Shown: positions 34,387 to 41,572 of the stretch, piece by piece | Layout of the letters: every line of letters starts with the position of its first letter | Position numbering within the stretch: the stretch's first letter is position 1 | Assembly: GCA_965203195.1 (NCBI GenBank) | Contig: OZ241860.1 | Coordinates: 1,984,001 to 2,048,000, forward strand | Length of the DNA: 64,000 nt | From: Bin87 sp965203195 | GTDB taxonomy: Bacteria; Chloroflexota; Dehalococcoidia; Lucifugimonadales; UBA3495 | Reading direction: 5' to 3' | The notes under the pieces: model-generated | Databases searched by the model: none | Told to the model about the DNA's origin: nothing | Seen by the model: the letters and a program-made list of their open reading frames with translations, nothing else | Translations under genes and position numbers: made by a program

Positions 34387-35072
34387 GGCGACAGGCGTCT
34401 CAATTCAATGCGTCGGGCCATACGCGGGAAAAACAGCGGGACGCGCAGCGCATTGTCCAGCGCGGCGCAGCCTTCGGCGCTGATGCCCATTGCGGCGGGG
34501 TTGGCAATGCCGATTATGGCGTTGGCGTCGGTATCCAGCTCAGCAATGCCGATTGCCATTTCCTGCGGGGCGTGAATATGCTCGTGGTCGGCGCGGAGCC
34601 GGGCGTAGCGCTGGATGTCATTATCTCTGATGGCTTCCCGGCGCACAATCTGCCCGGCCCGGTTTTTGTAGGGTATAGGGTTGGTTACACAGAAAAGGTT
34701 GCCGTACACAATGTTGCGGCGACGCAGGTTGGCGGTTTCGCCAATCTGCTGCTCCAGGTAGTTGACGGAGTTTTGCCAGTAATTGGAGATGACAAACTTG
34801 ACGCTGATTACCCCCAGTTCCTCGCCATCCCGCGCGACAAGCACATCAACATTTTTGTCGTAATACATACCGACAACGCCGGCTTCCTGCGCGCTGACCG
34901 GAGATTGCCCGGTGAAAGTGTACCCGTCTCCCAGCTCGCGACGCAACTCATCCTGCACCCAACCGTGCAGGACTTTGGTCTTTTCATTGGAACGAACGCC
35001 GTGCCGGAGTACCATCCGGTAGGATTCCTGCATCGCCGCCAGGAAGCGTTGCTCTACACTGTCGGTTGGCAT
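34383..35072 (-). CDS. Putative type II restriction endonuclease
   Basis: The 229-residue protein is encoded immediately upstream of the N6 methylase with a 4-base overlap. A GAGGTG site lies 5 bases before the ATG. A PD-(D/E)XK core can be read: NVDVLVARDGEELGVISVKF with Asp76, then the second acidic residue replaced by serine (S90) and Lys92. The variant S-x-K core is known in some restriction enzymes. A following Trp/Tyr/Asn-rich helix (NYWQNSVNYLEQQIGET) may dimerise. I do not recognise a named isoschizomer group. The assignment rests on the motif and on the coupled methylase. Confidence 0.75.
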   Translation of the reverse strand: MPTDSVEQRFLAAMQESYRMVLRHGVRSNEKTKVLHGWVQDELRRELGDGYTFTGQSPVSAQEAGVVGMYYDKNVDVLVARDGEELGVISVKFVISNYWQNSVNYLEQQIGETANLRRRNIVYGNLFCVTNPIPYKNRAGQIVRREAIRDNDIQRYARLRADHEHIHAPQEMAIGIAELDTDANAIIGIANPAAMGISAEGCAALDNALRVPLFFPRMARRIELRRLSP

Positions 35073-35501
35073 CTGTTCACCTCAATTTCAATAGCAAGTT
35101 ACGCCAATGGGCATCTTGGTCAAAGCGTTGCCCAACCCGGCCATTGTTGGAACGATGGTACCGCAGAGCGTGGGTTGGGCGCAAGCGCTGCTGTACCGGG
35201 TTAGGATTATTCAAAACTCAGAAAGGATCGAAACGCGCTACGAATTCCGTCACTTTCGTGAGCAATTTCCGCAATCGCCCGCGCATCGTTCCCACGCCAG
35301 ATCACCAGCCATGTCCCCAATCGACTCTGGGGGATTATAGCACCGCAGGCCCTCCAGAACGAACCCCACGAACGCGCGCCAAAGAAAACCGGCCGCTCGG
35401 CAAGCGGCCGGCCCGGAACGCTATCGGCAGACATCCAACAAACAGGACGCCAGCCTGCTTGGCCGACTATCCCACGCTACGCTCCGTCGCCTTTTTCGCC
35501 A
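35073..35501. other. Intergenic region between restriction gene and IS copy
   Basis: About 430 bases. A minus-strand frame (35207-35434) ends GTWLVIWRGNDARAIAEIAHE and may be a relic, but it has no ribosome-binding site and no family match. A short palindrome (TCCCCAATCGACTCTGGGGGA, 35312-35332) could end a transcript. On the minus strand TTGACC lies some 60 bases before the restriction gene but lacks a good -10. Confidence 0.4.
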
Positions 35502-35516
35502 GGCCGTGTTGACATT

Positions 35517-35879
35517 TCAGCGTAGCCAGATGAGGGCCGCCGCAAAATGCCAAAACCCCAAGTAGCGCCGGCTCAATTTCTCAAACCGGGTGAACACCCG
35601 CCGGTAGCGCTTCACTTTGCCAATAAAGCACTCCACCAAATGACGCTCGCCGTACAGGTCCGGATCATACACCACCACTACCTTCCGGTTGGAACGCCCC
35701 GGTATCACCGCCGTCATCCCCAACTCCGCAATCCACTCCCGCAGCCACTGGGCATCGTATCCCTTGTCCGCAATCACATACTCGCCGGCGTAGCCGGACA
35801 GCAACGCTTCGGCCTGGGTAATATCGTTCTCCTGGCCTCCCGTCAGGATGAACCGCAAAGGATTGCCCAGCCCGTCCAC
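35517..35879 (-). CDS. IS5-family transposase, C-terminal frame (copy 1)
   Basis: This frame encodes the DDE_Tnp_1-like half, with GYVIADKGYDAQWL-type second aspartate region and the C-terminal RRVFTRFEKLSRRYLGFWHFAAALIWLR, where Y-x2-R-x3-E-x6-K (RYRRVFTRFEKL) gives the last catalytic glutamate. It lacks its own start signals and is expected to be made by frameshifting from the first frame. It matches copy 2 apart from single residues (GYAGEY here, GYVGEY there). Confidence 0.85.
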   Translation of the reverse strand: MDGLGNPLRFILTGGQENDITQAEALLSGYAGEYVIADKGYDAQWLREWIAELGMTAVIPGRSNRKVVVVYDPDLYGERHLVECFIGKVKRYRRVFTRFEKLSRRYLGFWHFAAALIWLR

Positions 35880-35920
35880 TGTGATGTGTACTTTGGTACT
35901 GAACCCGCCCCGACTGCGCC

Positions 35921-36307
35921 CTAACGCTTGAGCGTCTTGACCGCCCCCTTTTTCGGGGCGCCGGCGGCGTCGGGATGAGCGCGGACGATGGTACTGTCAA
36001 TGATGAGGTATTCGGTGTCCGGGTCATCGGCCAAGTGTTGGTGGAGCGCCGTCCAGATGCCACGGTCGCACCAGTTGGCGTAGCGTCGGTAGATGGAGTT
36101 CCATTTGCCGTATTCCGCAGGCAGCATTCGCCAGGGGGCGCCGGAGCGGGCAATCCAAAGTACGGCGGTAACGAAGCGTCGGCAATCGGTTTCACAGCCG
36201 ACGTAGAGGTCGGAGCGGCTGCGGAGGAAGGCGAGGATTTTGTCCCATTGGTAGGATGTCAGTTCCAAGTTTGCCATGCCGCAATGATAACACCAAAATG
36301 TCAACAC
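35921..36307 (-). CDS. IS5-family transposase, N-terminal frame (copy 1)
   Basis: The 128-codon first frame begins upstream of a MANLELTSYQWDKI-type DUF4096 domain and contains the first catalytic aspartate in EYLIIDSTIVRAH. It ends at TAG just after APKKGAVKTLKR. The run AAAAAGGGGG within those codons is a likely slippage site: shifting back one base yields KKGGGQDAQALGRSRGGFSTK and joins the second frame, as known for this IS group. The fused product would be about 260 residues. Confidence 0.85.
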   Translation of the reverse strand: MLTFWCYHCGMANLELTSYQWDKILAFLRSRSDLYVGCETDCRRFVTAVLWIARSGAPWRMLPAEYGKWNSIYRRYANWCDRGIWTALHQHLADDPDTEYLIIDSTIVRAHPDAAGAPKKGAVKTLKR

Positions 36308-36328
36308 GACCTAGGCCGTGTTGACATT

Positions 36329-36703
36329 TCAGCGTAGCCAGATGAGGGCCGCCGCAAAATGCCAAAACCCCAAGTAGCGCCGGCTCAATTTCTCAAACCG
36401 GGTGAACACCCGCCGGTAGCGCTTCACCTTGCCAATAAAGCACTCCACCAAATGACGCTCGCCGTACAGGTCCGGGTCATACACCACCACTACCTTCCGG
36501 TTGGAACGGCCCGGTATCACCGCCGTCATCCCCAACTCCGCAATCCACTCCCGCAGCCACTGGGCATCGTACCCTTTGTCCGCAATCACATACTCGCCGA
36601 CGTAGCCGGACAGCAGCGCTTCGGCCTGGGTAATGTCGTTCTCCTGGCCTCCCGTCAGGATGAACCGCAAAGGATTGCCCAGCCCGTCCACTGTGATGTG
36701 CAC
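36329..36703 (-). CDS. IS5-family transposase, C-terminal frame (copy 2)
   Basis: Second half of the DDE transposase, with ADKGYDAQWLREWI and the closing RRYLGFWHFAAALIWLR. It is expected as a frameshift product of the preceding frame. Open length is slightly longer than in copy 1 because the upstream start codon context differs by one base. Confidence 0.85.
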   Translation of the reverse strand: MHITVDGLGNPLRFILTGGQENDITQAEALLSGYVGEYVIADKGYDAQWLREWIAELGMTAVIPGRSNRKVVVVYDPDLYGERHLVECFIGKVKRYRRVFTRFEKLSRRYLGFWHFAAALIWLR

Positions 36704-36732
36704 TTTGGTACTGAACCCGCCCCGACTGCGCC

Positions 36733-37119
36733 CTAACGCTTGAGCGTCTTGACCGCCCCCTTTTTAGGGGCGCCGGCGGCGTCAGGATGGGCGCGGACGA
36801 TGGTGCTGTCAATGATGAGGTATTCGGTGTCCGGGTCATCGGCCAAGTGTTGGTGGAGCGCCGTCCAGATGCCGCGGTCGCGCCAGTTGGCGTAGCGTCG
36901 GTAGATGGAGTTCCATTTGCCGTATTCCGCAGGCAGCATTCGCCAGGGGGCGCCGGAGCGGGCAATCCAAAGTACGGCGGTAACGAAACGGCGGCAATCG
37001 GTTTCACAGCCGACGTAGAGGTCGGAGCGGCTGCGGAGGAAAGTGAGGATTTTGTCCCATTGGTAGGATGTCAGTTCCAAGTTTGCCATGCCGCAATGAT
37101 AACACCAAAATGTCAACAC
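36733..37119 (-). CDS. IS5-family transposase, N-terminal frame (copy 2)
   Basis: The 128-codon frame equals copy 1 except for a few residues (ILTFLRS for ILAFLRS, ANWRDRG for ANWCDRG). It ends at the same TAG, and the slippage region reads CCTAAAAAGGGGGCGG. Translation through the shift would give a complete transposase, so this copy may be active. Confidence 0.85.
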   Translation of the reverse strand: MLTFWCYHCGMANLELTSYQWDKILTFLRSRSDLYVGCETDCRRFVTAVLWIARSGAPWRMLPAEYGKWNSIYRRYANWRDRGIWTALHQHLADDPDTEYLIIDSTIVRAHPDAAGAPKKGAVKTLKR

Positions 37120-37183
37120 GGCCTAGGGTAGGGCAAAGTCCGGCGGCAGTACGGACGAACCGCAAAGGAGGGCAACCGGCCTT

Positions 37184-37642
37184 ATGAATCTGATGAACCG
37201 GGTGATCACCGGCGGCTACTGGGTGGCGTACTACCTGGTCTATGCGCTCGGTGTGGTATATTTGACGTGCCATTTCCGGCGCGAGTTGCCGTTTCTGGTC
37301 GCCGGGCCTGGGCAGCTGGATTTGCACCAGCTGTTTATACTGGCCGCCATCTTCGCGGTGGCGGGGGGAACGGCGCTGTTCGTGGCAATCAATGTGGAGG
37401 TGACCGGACGCATGGTTTTGCTGATACCCAAAGCGTGGAACAGGGCGAAAGCCGAGGGCCGGGCGGAGGGCCTGACTACGGGTCGGGCGGAGGGCTTGAC
37501 CGAGGGCCTGACTGTGGGGCAGGCCGAGGAACGGGACCGGGTGCAGGCCATTCTGTCCCGGTACGCGCGGCGCGACCCGGCAACCGGGGAACTTGTCCTG
37601 GACCGGGACGCCGAGGAACGCCTGCGCAACGGCAAGGGCTAG
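37184..37642 (+). CDS. Membrane-anchored coiled-coil protein with GRAEG repeats
   Basis: The 152-residue protein has two hydrophobic helices (about 8-28, ITGGYWVAYYLVYALGVVYL, and 48-72, LFILAAIFAVAGGTALFVAI), a basic helix, then four-residue-like repeats (AEGRAEG, TTGRAEG, LTEG, LTVG) and a charged tail (DRVQAILSRYARRDP). GGAGGG lies 11 bases before the ATG. It shares this design with the protein at 3470-3907 but little direct identity. Both ends of the protein probably face the cytoplasm. It lies right beside the tandem IS copies. Function unknown; I would not assign a role in defence only on position. Confidence 0.6.
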   Translation: MNLMNRVITGGYWVAYYLVYALGVVYLTCHFRRELPFLVAGPGQLDLHQLFILAAIFAVAGGTALFVAINVEVTGRMVLLIPKAWNRAKAEGRAEGLTTGRAEGLTEGLTVGQAEERDRVQAILSRYARRDPATGELVLDRDAEERLRNGKG

Positions 37643-37652
37643 GCTGCGCGCC

Positions 37653-37765
37653 AGCCGCGTTTCTTTATCGGGTGGTTTGGCGGCGGGCCGGCAGCCCATC
37701 CCGCCGGCGAAAGCCGGCCGGCCGGAATGACCGGAAAACCAAACCACCTGACCGGAAACGCTACC
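37653..37765. mobile_element. MITE-like palindromic element, 113 bp
   Basis: The right end CAAACCACCTGACCGGAAACG-CTACC and the left end GCGTTTCTTTATCGGGTGGTTTGG are inverted repeats of each other and match the ends of the element at 11414-11548. The inside has the palindromic CCGGCGAAAGCCGG and GGCCGGCCGGAATGACCGG. It lies just after the stop codon of the membrane gene, where it may also serve as a transcript end. Confidence 0.7.
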
Positions 37766-37858
37766 GCCTAACCGGGAACGACACCGGGGCGATAGCCGCA
37801 GCAGCGCTGGCCGCCGCCGGTGTAGCATCCCGCCGGCCGGTGTAGTATCCTGCCGGCT

Positions 37859-38539
37859 ATGGACGCGCTGCCCGGCATTCCGCCTTCCATTCCGGTTGAG
37901 CCGGTTCCGGTTGAACCGATTCGGACTGAACCGATTCCGGTTGAGCCGGTTCTGATTGAGCCGGTTCTGATTGAGCCGATGACGCCCGCCGACTGGCCGG
38001 CCGTGCGGCGCATTTACGCGGAGGGCATCGCCACCGGGCAGGCTACCTTTGAGACGGAAGCGCCGGGCTGGGATGCCTGGAACCGCAGCCACCTGCCCCT
38101 ATGCCGCCTGGTGGCCCGCGCCGCCGGCAGTGGCAACGGCGCTGATAGCGGCAGAGATGGCGATGGCAGTAGCGGCGGCAATGGCGGGAATAACGCCGGC
38201 GGCGTTCTGGCCTGGGCGGCCCTGTCGCCCGTGTCGGGCCGCGCCTGTTACTCGGGTGTGGCCGAACACAGCATCTATGTTGACGCCGCCGCCCGGGGAC
38301 GGGGCATCGGCAAACTGCTGCTGGGCGAACTGGCGCGGCAGTCGGAAGCCGCCGGCATCTGGACATTGCAGAGCAGCATATTCCCGGAAAACGCCGCCAG
38401 CATTGCTATCCACCTGGCGTGCGGCTTCCGCATCCTGGGCCGCCACAAGCGGGTAGCGATGCACAACGGCGTCTGGCGCGACACCGTAATTATGGAACGC
38501 CGCAGCAATGTAGTCGGAGTCGAAGGTATGCAACACTAG
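37859..38539 (+). CDS. GNAT acetyltransferase, PAT/MnaT type, with low-complexity inserts
   Basis: From residue 41 on (MTPADWPAVRRIYAEGIATGQATFE) the protein follows the phosphinothricin/methionine-derivative acetyltransferase subgroup of GNAT enzymes; the acetyl-CoA loop is VDAAARGRGIGKLLLGEL. The C-terminus has SIFPENAASIAIHLACGFRILGRH. These enzymes acetylate free amino groups of small compounds. Two stretches are foreign to the family: an N-terminal 40-residue Pro/Glu/Val tract (VEPVPVEPIRTEPIPVEP) from a 15-bp DNA repeat, and a Gly/Asn/Ser/Asp tract (GNGADSGRDGDGSSGGNGG) between strands. Neither start candidate (37859 or the ATG at 37979) has a ribosome-binding site, so the tract may not be translated. 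Confidence 0.85.
   Translation: MDALPGIPPSIPVEPVPVEPIRTEPIPVEPVLIEPVLIEPMTPADWPAVRRIYAEGIATGQATFETEAPGWDAWNRSHLPLCRLVARAAGSGNGADSGRDGDGSSGGNGGNNAGGVLAWAALSPVSGRACYSGVAEHSIYVDAAARGRGIGKLLLGELARQSEAAGIWTLQSSIFPENAASIAIHLACGFRILGRHKRVAMHNGVWRDTVIMERRSNVVGVEGMQH
37891..37979. repeat. 15-bp imperfect repeat at the start of the GNAT gene
   Basis: Units like GTTGAGCCGGTTCCG and GTTGAGCCGGTTCTGATT repeat about six times with substitutions. They encode an E-P-V/I rich tract if the upstream start is used. The family homology starts right where the repeat ends. Confidence 0.8.
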
Positions 38540-38673
38540 CATTGATTACAGGTACGATACTTGCTCTCGATGTCAACGGCTAGTTTGTCGTCGGCTTCTG
38601 CCAGCCGATACAACAAAGCAGAGATAGCGTACATCTGGCTATCATAATCAAAATCGAAACCGGTATATTCCAT
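38536..38673 (-). CDS. Small acidic protein, 45 aa, after the methylase gene
   Basis: An ATG lies 18 bases beyond the stop of the methylase-HNH gene, preceded by GGGGTGA, and opens a 45-codon frame: MEYTGFDFDYDSQMYAIS, then ALLYRLAEADDKLAVDIE and a Cys-containing end. The composition is acidic and aromatic at the N-terminus and helical after residue 14, unlike the Arg/Pro-rich noise of other short frames. It is on the same strand as the methylase and would be part of that transcript. Its stop overlaps the end of the convergent GNAT gene by a few bases. A DNA-mimic or small regulator is conceivable, but nothing proves it. Confidence 0.5.
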   Translation of the reverse strand: MEYTGFDFDYDSQMYAISALLYRLAEADDKLAVDIESKYRTCNQC

Positions 38674-38690
38674 GATTGTCACCCCGCTTT

Positions 38691-40082
38691 TCAGGCCGCA
38701 ATCCCCATTTCCCGCAGGCGGGCCAGCAGGTATTCCTGCGATCGGACGCCCTTGACGCGGTTGCAGTGGCCGCAGAGGAGTTGCAGGTTTTCAATGTGGT
38801 CGGCGCCGCCGGCGGACTGGGGGATGATGTGGTCAACCTCCATATGCCGGAACTCAAAGGCGGAGCGGCAGCCCCGGCAGCGGCCCTCCTGCTGCCCAAA
38901 GAGGATGTGCCGGTTCTGGCGGTAGGGGCGGGGCGCGTCAATGTCAGTGCGGCGGGGTATGTCGGCGCGGGCGGTTACCAGGCGGTTGTGAAAGAGGTTG
39001 CCCATTGACTGCCGCAAGCGCATATTGACCAGCTCCACGGCCTTGGGCGAGATGTCAATGCCAATCCAGCGGCGGCCCAGCTGCTCGGCGGCCACGCAGG
39101 CGGTGGCGCAGCCGCAGAACGGGTCCAGCACTACATCGCCGGGGTTGGACGAGGCTTTGATGATGCGTTCCAGCAGGGCCAGCGGCTTTTGCGTGGGATA
39201 GCCGATGCGCTCTTTGGCTTGGGATGCAATGGGCGATATGTCCGTCCAAATATCCTGCAACGGCACGCCGGGCATTTCATCAAGATAACGCTTATATTGA
39301 GGCACACCTCCCGGCCTTCTCTGGACTATCCGGCCCTCGTCAATCAGTTCCTGCATTCGCGCTTCGCTGTAACGCCAGTACCGGGTCACTCCCATCATTT
39401 CGTAATGCGGGTTGCCTTTGGAGGCACCGCCGGGGGCGGTCAGATCGCTCAGCCTGTAACGGCGGTTGGTTCCCGGCTCTGTGTACCTGTAGAACTTGGC
39501 TACATACTCCGGGTTATAGGCCGTATAGACCGGGTTCCAGTTCCATTGGTCCGACTTGGTGTAAAAAAGCAGGATGTCGTGAATGCGGCCATGCTGCCGT
39601 CGGCCTTGTCGGGTATCGCTATGGGCGTTAGTGCGCCGCCAGGTAATTTCGCTGCGGAAATTGCCGGCGCCGTAGATGCTGTCCAGCAGCAGTTTGAGGT
39701 AATGGCCGGCGGTGGGGTCGCAGTGCAGGTAGATGGAGCCGGTGTCTTTCAGCACGCGGCGCATTTCCAGCAGTCGGACGGCCATCATACAGAGGTAGGA
39801 TTGCATTCCCTTGCCGTGGGTGAGGCCGGCGGCGGCCAGGGCCTGGTAGAGGGCGGGCTGTTGGTCGGCGACTAGGCCCATCCAGGCGGTGTCCAGGTCG
39901 GACAGGGTCCAGGTGTCCTTGAAGGCGGCGCCGGCGGCGGCGCTGCCCACGGGGGCGGCGTAGTTGCGGTTGGAGTTGAAGGGCGGGTCGAGGTAGATGA
40001 GGTCAACCGAGGCGGAGTTGAGGCCGCGCAGGATGTCCAGGTTGTCGCCCGTCCAGATGGTTTTGTCGGCGAAGTTGGTCAT
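38691..40082 (-). CDS. Beta-class DNA methyltransferase fused to an HNH nuclease domain (second)
   Basis: The 463-residue protein has YLDPPFNSNRNY (DPPF at 32-35) before DPFCGCATACVAAEQLGRRW, a beta-class methylase, and a C-terminal HNH nuclease: CRGCRSAFEFRHMEVDHIIP, GGADHIENLQLLCGHCNRVKG. The design matches the gene at 31110-32678, but the recognition regions differ, so target sites should differ. The weak start context leaves some doubt about the first codon. It is followed by a 45-residue gene and preceded (upstream) by the array of PaREP1-like genes, all on one strand. The N-terminal sequence is close to the methylase at 9999, which carries an Mrr domain instead. Confidence 0.92.
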   Translation of the reverse strand: MTNFADKTIWTGDNLDILRGLNSASVDLIYLDPPFNSNRNYAAPVGSAAAGAAFKDTWTLSDLDTAWMGLVADQQPALYQALAAAGLTHGKGMQSYLCMMAVRLLEMRRVLKDTGSIYLHCDPTAGHYLKLLLDSIYGAGNFRSEITWRRTNAHSDTRQGRRQHGRIHDILLFYTKSDQWNWNPVYTAYNPEYVAKFYRYTEPGTNRRYRLSDLTAPGGASKGNPHYEMMGVTRYWRYSEARMQELIDEGRIVQRRPGGVPQYKRYLDEMPGVPLQDIWTDISPIASQAKERIGYPTQKPLALLERIIKASSNPGDVVLDPFCGCATACVAAEQLGRRWIGIDISPKAVELVNMRLRQSMGNLFHNRLVTARADIPRRTDIDAPRPYRQNRHILFGQQEGRCRGCRSAFEFRHMEVDHIIPQSAGGADHIENLQLLCGHCNRVKGVRSQEYLLARLREMGIAA

Positions 40083-40097
40083 AGTGATTGCCTGGCT

Positions 40098-40471
40098 TCA
40101 CCCGTTGCGGGCCAGGCCCGGCGCGGCCAGAGGTTCCATTATGTCCAGGAATCGCTCCAAATCGAGCAGGTCGCCGGCCACGTTCGCGGCATTATCCCAG
40201 TTCTCATAAAAATTTGCCTCGAGGCTGATGGCAACCTGGAACAGGACCGGATGTCGTCGTCGCCGGTTTCGGAGGCCAGCCGGGAGATGACATTATAGAG
40301 GGCGGCATGGTCGTGATGCGCCCAACCGCGTCGCACGGCCACGGATTTGACGATTTGGGCGGCGGCGGCCCAGCCCTTTTGGGATGCCTGGCGGGTGTCG
40401 CCGGCGGCGAGTTCCTCACGCGCCTGCGTCAGCAGGTGCCGGCTGGCGGTCTGATAAGTTTGCGCTACCAT
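40098..40471 (-). pseudogene. PaREP1/HEPN-like gene, array copy 1, frameshifted
   Basis: The first 70 or so codons (MVAQTYQTASRHLL... to ETGDDDIR) match copies 2-4. Near 40234-40240 one base is missing relative to the others, so the frame shifts to a meaningless Ser/Arg-rich end. Correcting it restores LFQVAISLEANFYENW and a stop at 40098. The AGGAGG-bearing leader seen in the other copies is present upstream. This is the most downstream copy of the array and has lost function. Confidence 0.8.
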
Positions 40472-40481
40472 AGATTGCCTC

Positions 40482-40838
40482 CTACGGCGTGGCCAGCGGT
40501 TCCAGCTGGTCCAGGAACTGTGCGATGTCGTCAAGACTGTCGGCCACGTTCGCGGCGTTATTCCAGTTTTCGTGGAAGTTCACCTGGAGGTTGCCGGCAA
40601 CGTCGAACAGCCGCCGTATGTCCTCGTCTCCGGTTTCGTCCGCCAGTCTCCGGATGACGCGATACAGGGCGGCATGGTCGTGATGCGCCCAGCCGCGCGT
40701 TTCGGCTACGGATTTGACGATTTGGGCGGCGGCGGCCCAGCCCTTTTCGGATGCCTGGCGGGTATCGCCAGCGGCGAGTTCCTCATGCGCCTGCGCCAGC
40801 AGGTGGCGGCTGGCGGTCTGGTAGGTTTGGGCTACCAT
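40482..40838 (-). CDS. PaREP1/HEPN-like protein, array copy 2
   Basis: The 118-residue helical protein starts MVAQTYQTASRHLLAQAHEEL with AGGAGG 6 bases before the ATG. It contains ASEKGWAAAAQIVKSVAETRGW and RGWAHHDHAALYRVIRRLADE; the last fits the R-x4-6-H pattern of HEPN ribonucleases (arginine, four residues, histidine). The profile (uptake of small helical bundles with GW and NFHENW) resembles PaREP1-type proteins. HEPN proteins are often RNases of toxin or defence systems, but many only bind nucleotides or partners. No antitoxin-like partner of the MNT type adjoins the array. Confidence 0.75.
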   Translation of the reverse strand: MVAQTYQTASRHLLAQAHEELAAGDTRQASEKGWAAAAQIVKSVAETRGWAHHDHAALYRVIRRLADETGDEDIRRLFDVAGNLQVNFHENWNNAANVADSLDDIAQFLDQLEPLATP

Positions 40839-40848
40839 AGATTGCCTC

Positions 40849-41205
40849 CTACGGCGCGGCCAGCGGTTCCAGCCGGTCCACAAACCGCTCAATTCGGGAC
40901 AGGGCGCCGGCTACGTTTTCGGCGTTGTCCCAATTTTCGTAAAAGTTGGTGTGGAGGGCGTTGGCGATATGGAACAGGTCGCGGATGTCGCCATCGCCGG
41001 TTTCGTTGGTCAGGCGCCTGACGACGCGATACAGGGCGGCATGGCTACCGTGTTCCCATCCGCGTCGCGCGGCTACGGATTTGACGATTTGGGCGGCGGC
41101 GCCCCAGCCTTTTTCGGAGGCTTGGCGGGTGTCGCCGGCGGCGAGTTCCTCATGCGCCTGCGCCAGCAAATGCCGGCTGGCGGTCTGATAGGTTTGCGCT
41201 ACCAT
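40849..41205 (-). CDS. PaREP1/HEPN-like protein, array copy 3
   Basis: A 118-residue paralogue, same leader and length as copy 2. It differs at the motif: AARRGWEHGSHAALYRVVRRL, still with Arg followed by His after six residues. The C-terminal half (FHIANALHTNFYENWDNAENVAGALSRIERFVDRL) has diverged most. Substitutions concentrate outside the helical core, so the copies may have taken different partners or substrates. No frame damage is seen. Confidence 0.75.
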   Translation of the reverse strand: MVAQTYQTASRHLLAQAHEELAAGDTRQASEKGWGAAAQIVKSVAARRGWEHGSHAALYRVVRRLTNETGDGDIRDLFHIANALHTNFYENWDNAENVAGALSRIERFVDRLEPLAAP

Positions 41206-41215
41206 AGATTGCCTC

Positions 41216-41572
41216 CTACGGCGTAGCCAGCGGTTCCAGCTTATCCAGGAACTGTGCGATGTCATCCAGGTCGCCGTCCACGCTCACGCCGGGTATCCAG
41301 TTTTCGTAGAAATTTGCCTCGAGGCTGATGGCAACGTTGAACAGCCGGCGTATATCGTCGTCGCCGGTTTCAGCGACCAGCCTGGAGATGACGATAAAGA
41401 GGGCGGCGTGGTCGTGATGCGCCCAACCGCGCGTTTCGGCTACGGATTTGACGATTTGGGCGGCGGCGGCCCAGCCCTTATGGGATGCCTGGCGGGTGTC
41501 GCCGAGATACAAATCCGCGCGGGCTTGCGCCAGCAGGTGACGGCTGTCGGCTGGGCAGGTTGGCATTGCCAT
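41216..41572 (-). CDS. PaREP1/HEPN-like protein, array copy 4 (most upstream)
   Basis: The first copy in transcription order, again 118 residues. Its N-terminus (MAMPTCPADSRHLLAQARADLYLGDT) differs from the others, where MVAQTYQTASRHLL is constant, so it is probably the founder or the recombination border. The HEPN-like segment ETRGWAHHDHAAL equals that of copy 2. It lies about 110 bases after the gene at 41684-42049 on the same strand, so both could be on one transcript. Confidence 0.75.
   Translation of the reverse strand: MAMPTCPADSRHLLAQARADLYLGDTRQASHKGWAAAAQIVKSVAETRGWAHHDHAALFIVISRLVAETGDDDIRRLFNVAISLEANFYENWIPGVSVDGDLDDIAQFLDKLEPLATP

Larger units (their letters stand above)
35502..36311 (-). 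mobile_element. IS5-family (IS427-like) insertion sequence, copy 1
   Basis: The element is about 810 bp, bounded by inverted repeats GGCCGTGTTGACATTT and AAATGTCAACACG-(A/G)CC. It encodes a transposase in two overlapping frames. Copy 2 follows immediately in the same direction with only TA between them, giving a head-to-tail tandem pair with a period of 812 bp. IS427-type elements favour CTAG-like targets, and the sequence at the joint and at the far end reads CTAGG and CCTAGG. Confidence 0.9.
36314..37123 (-). mobile_element. IS5-family (IS427-like) insertion sequence, copy 2
   Basis: A nearly identical copy of the element at 35502-36311, same orientation, 810 bp. Its ends GGCCGTGTTGACATTT and AAATGTCAACACGGCC are perfect inverted repeats flanked by CTA and TAG. 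The few differences from copy 1 are substitutions, so both have kept full length. Confidence 0.9.

Noticed and set aside
35207..35434. 75-codon frame ending IAEIAHESDGIRSAFRSFLSFE
   Set aside because: The end looks protein-like, but there is no start signal or family match and the first half is noise. It may be a gene relic; evidence is too weak to list.
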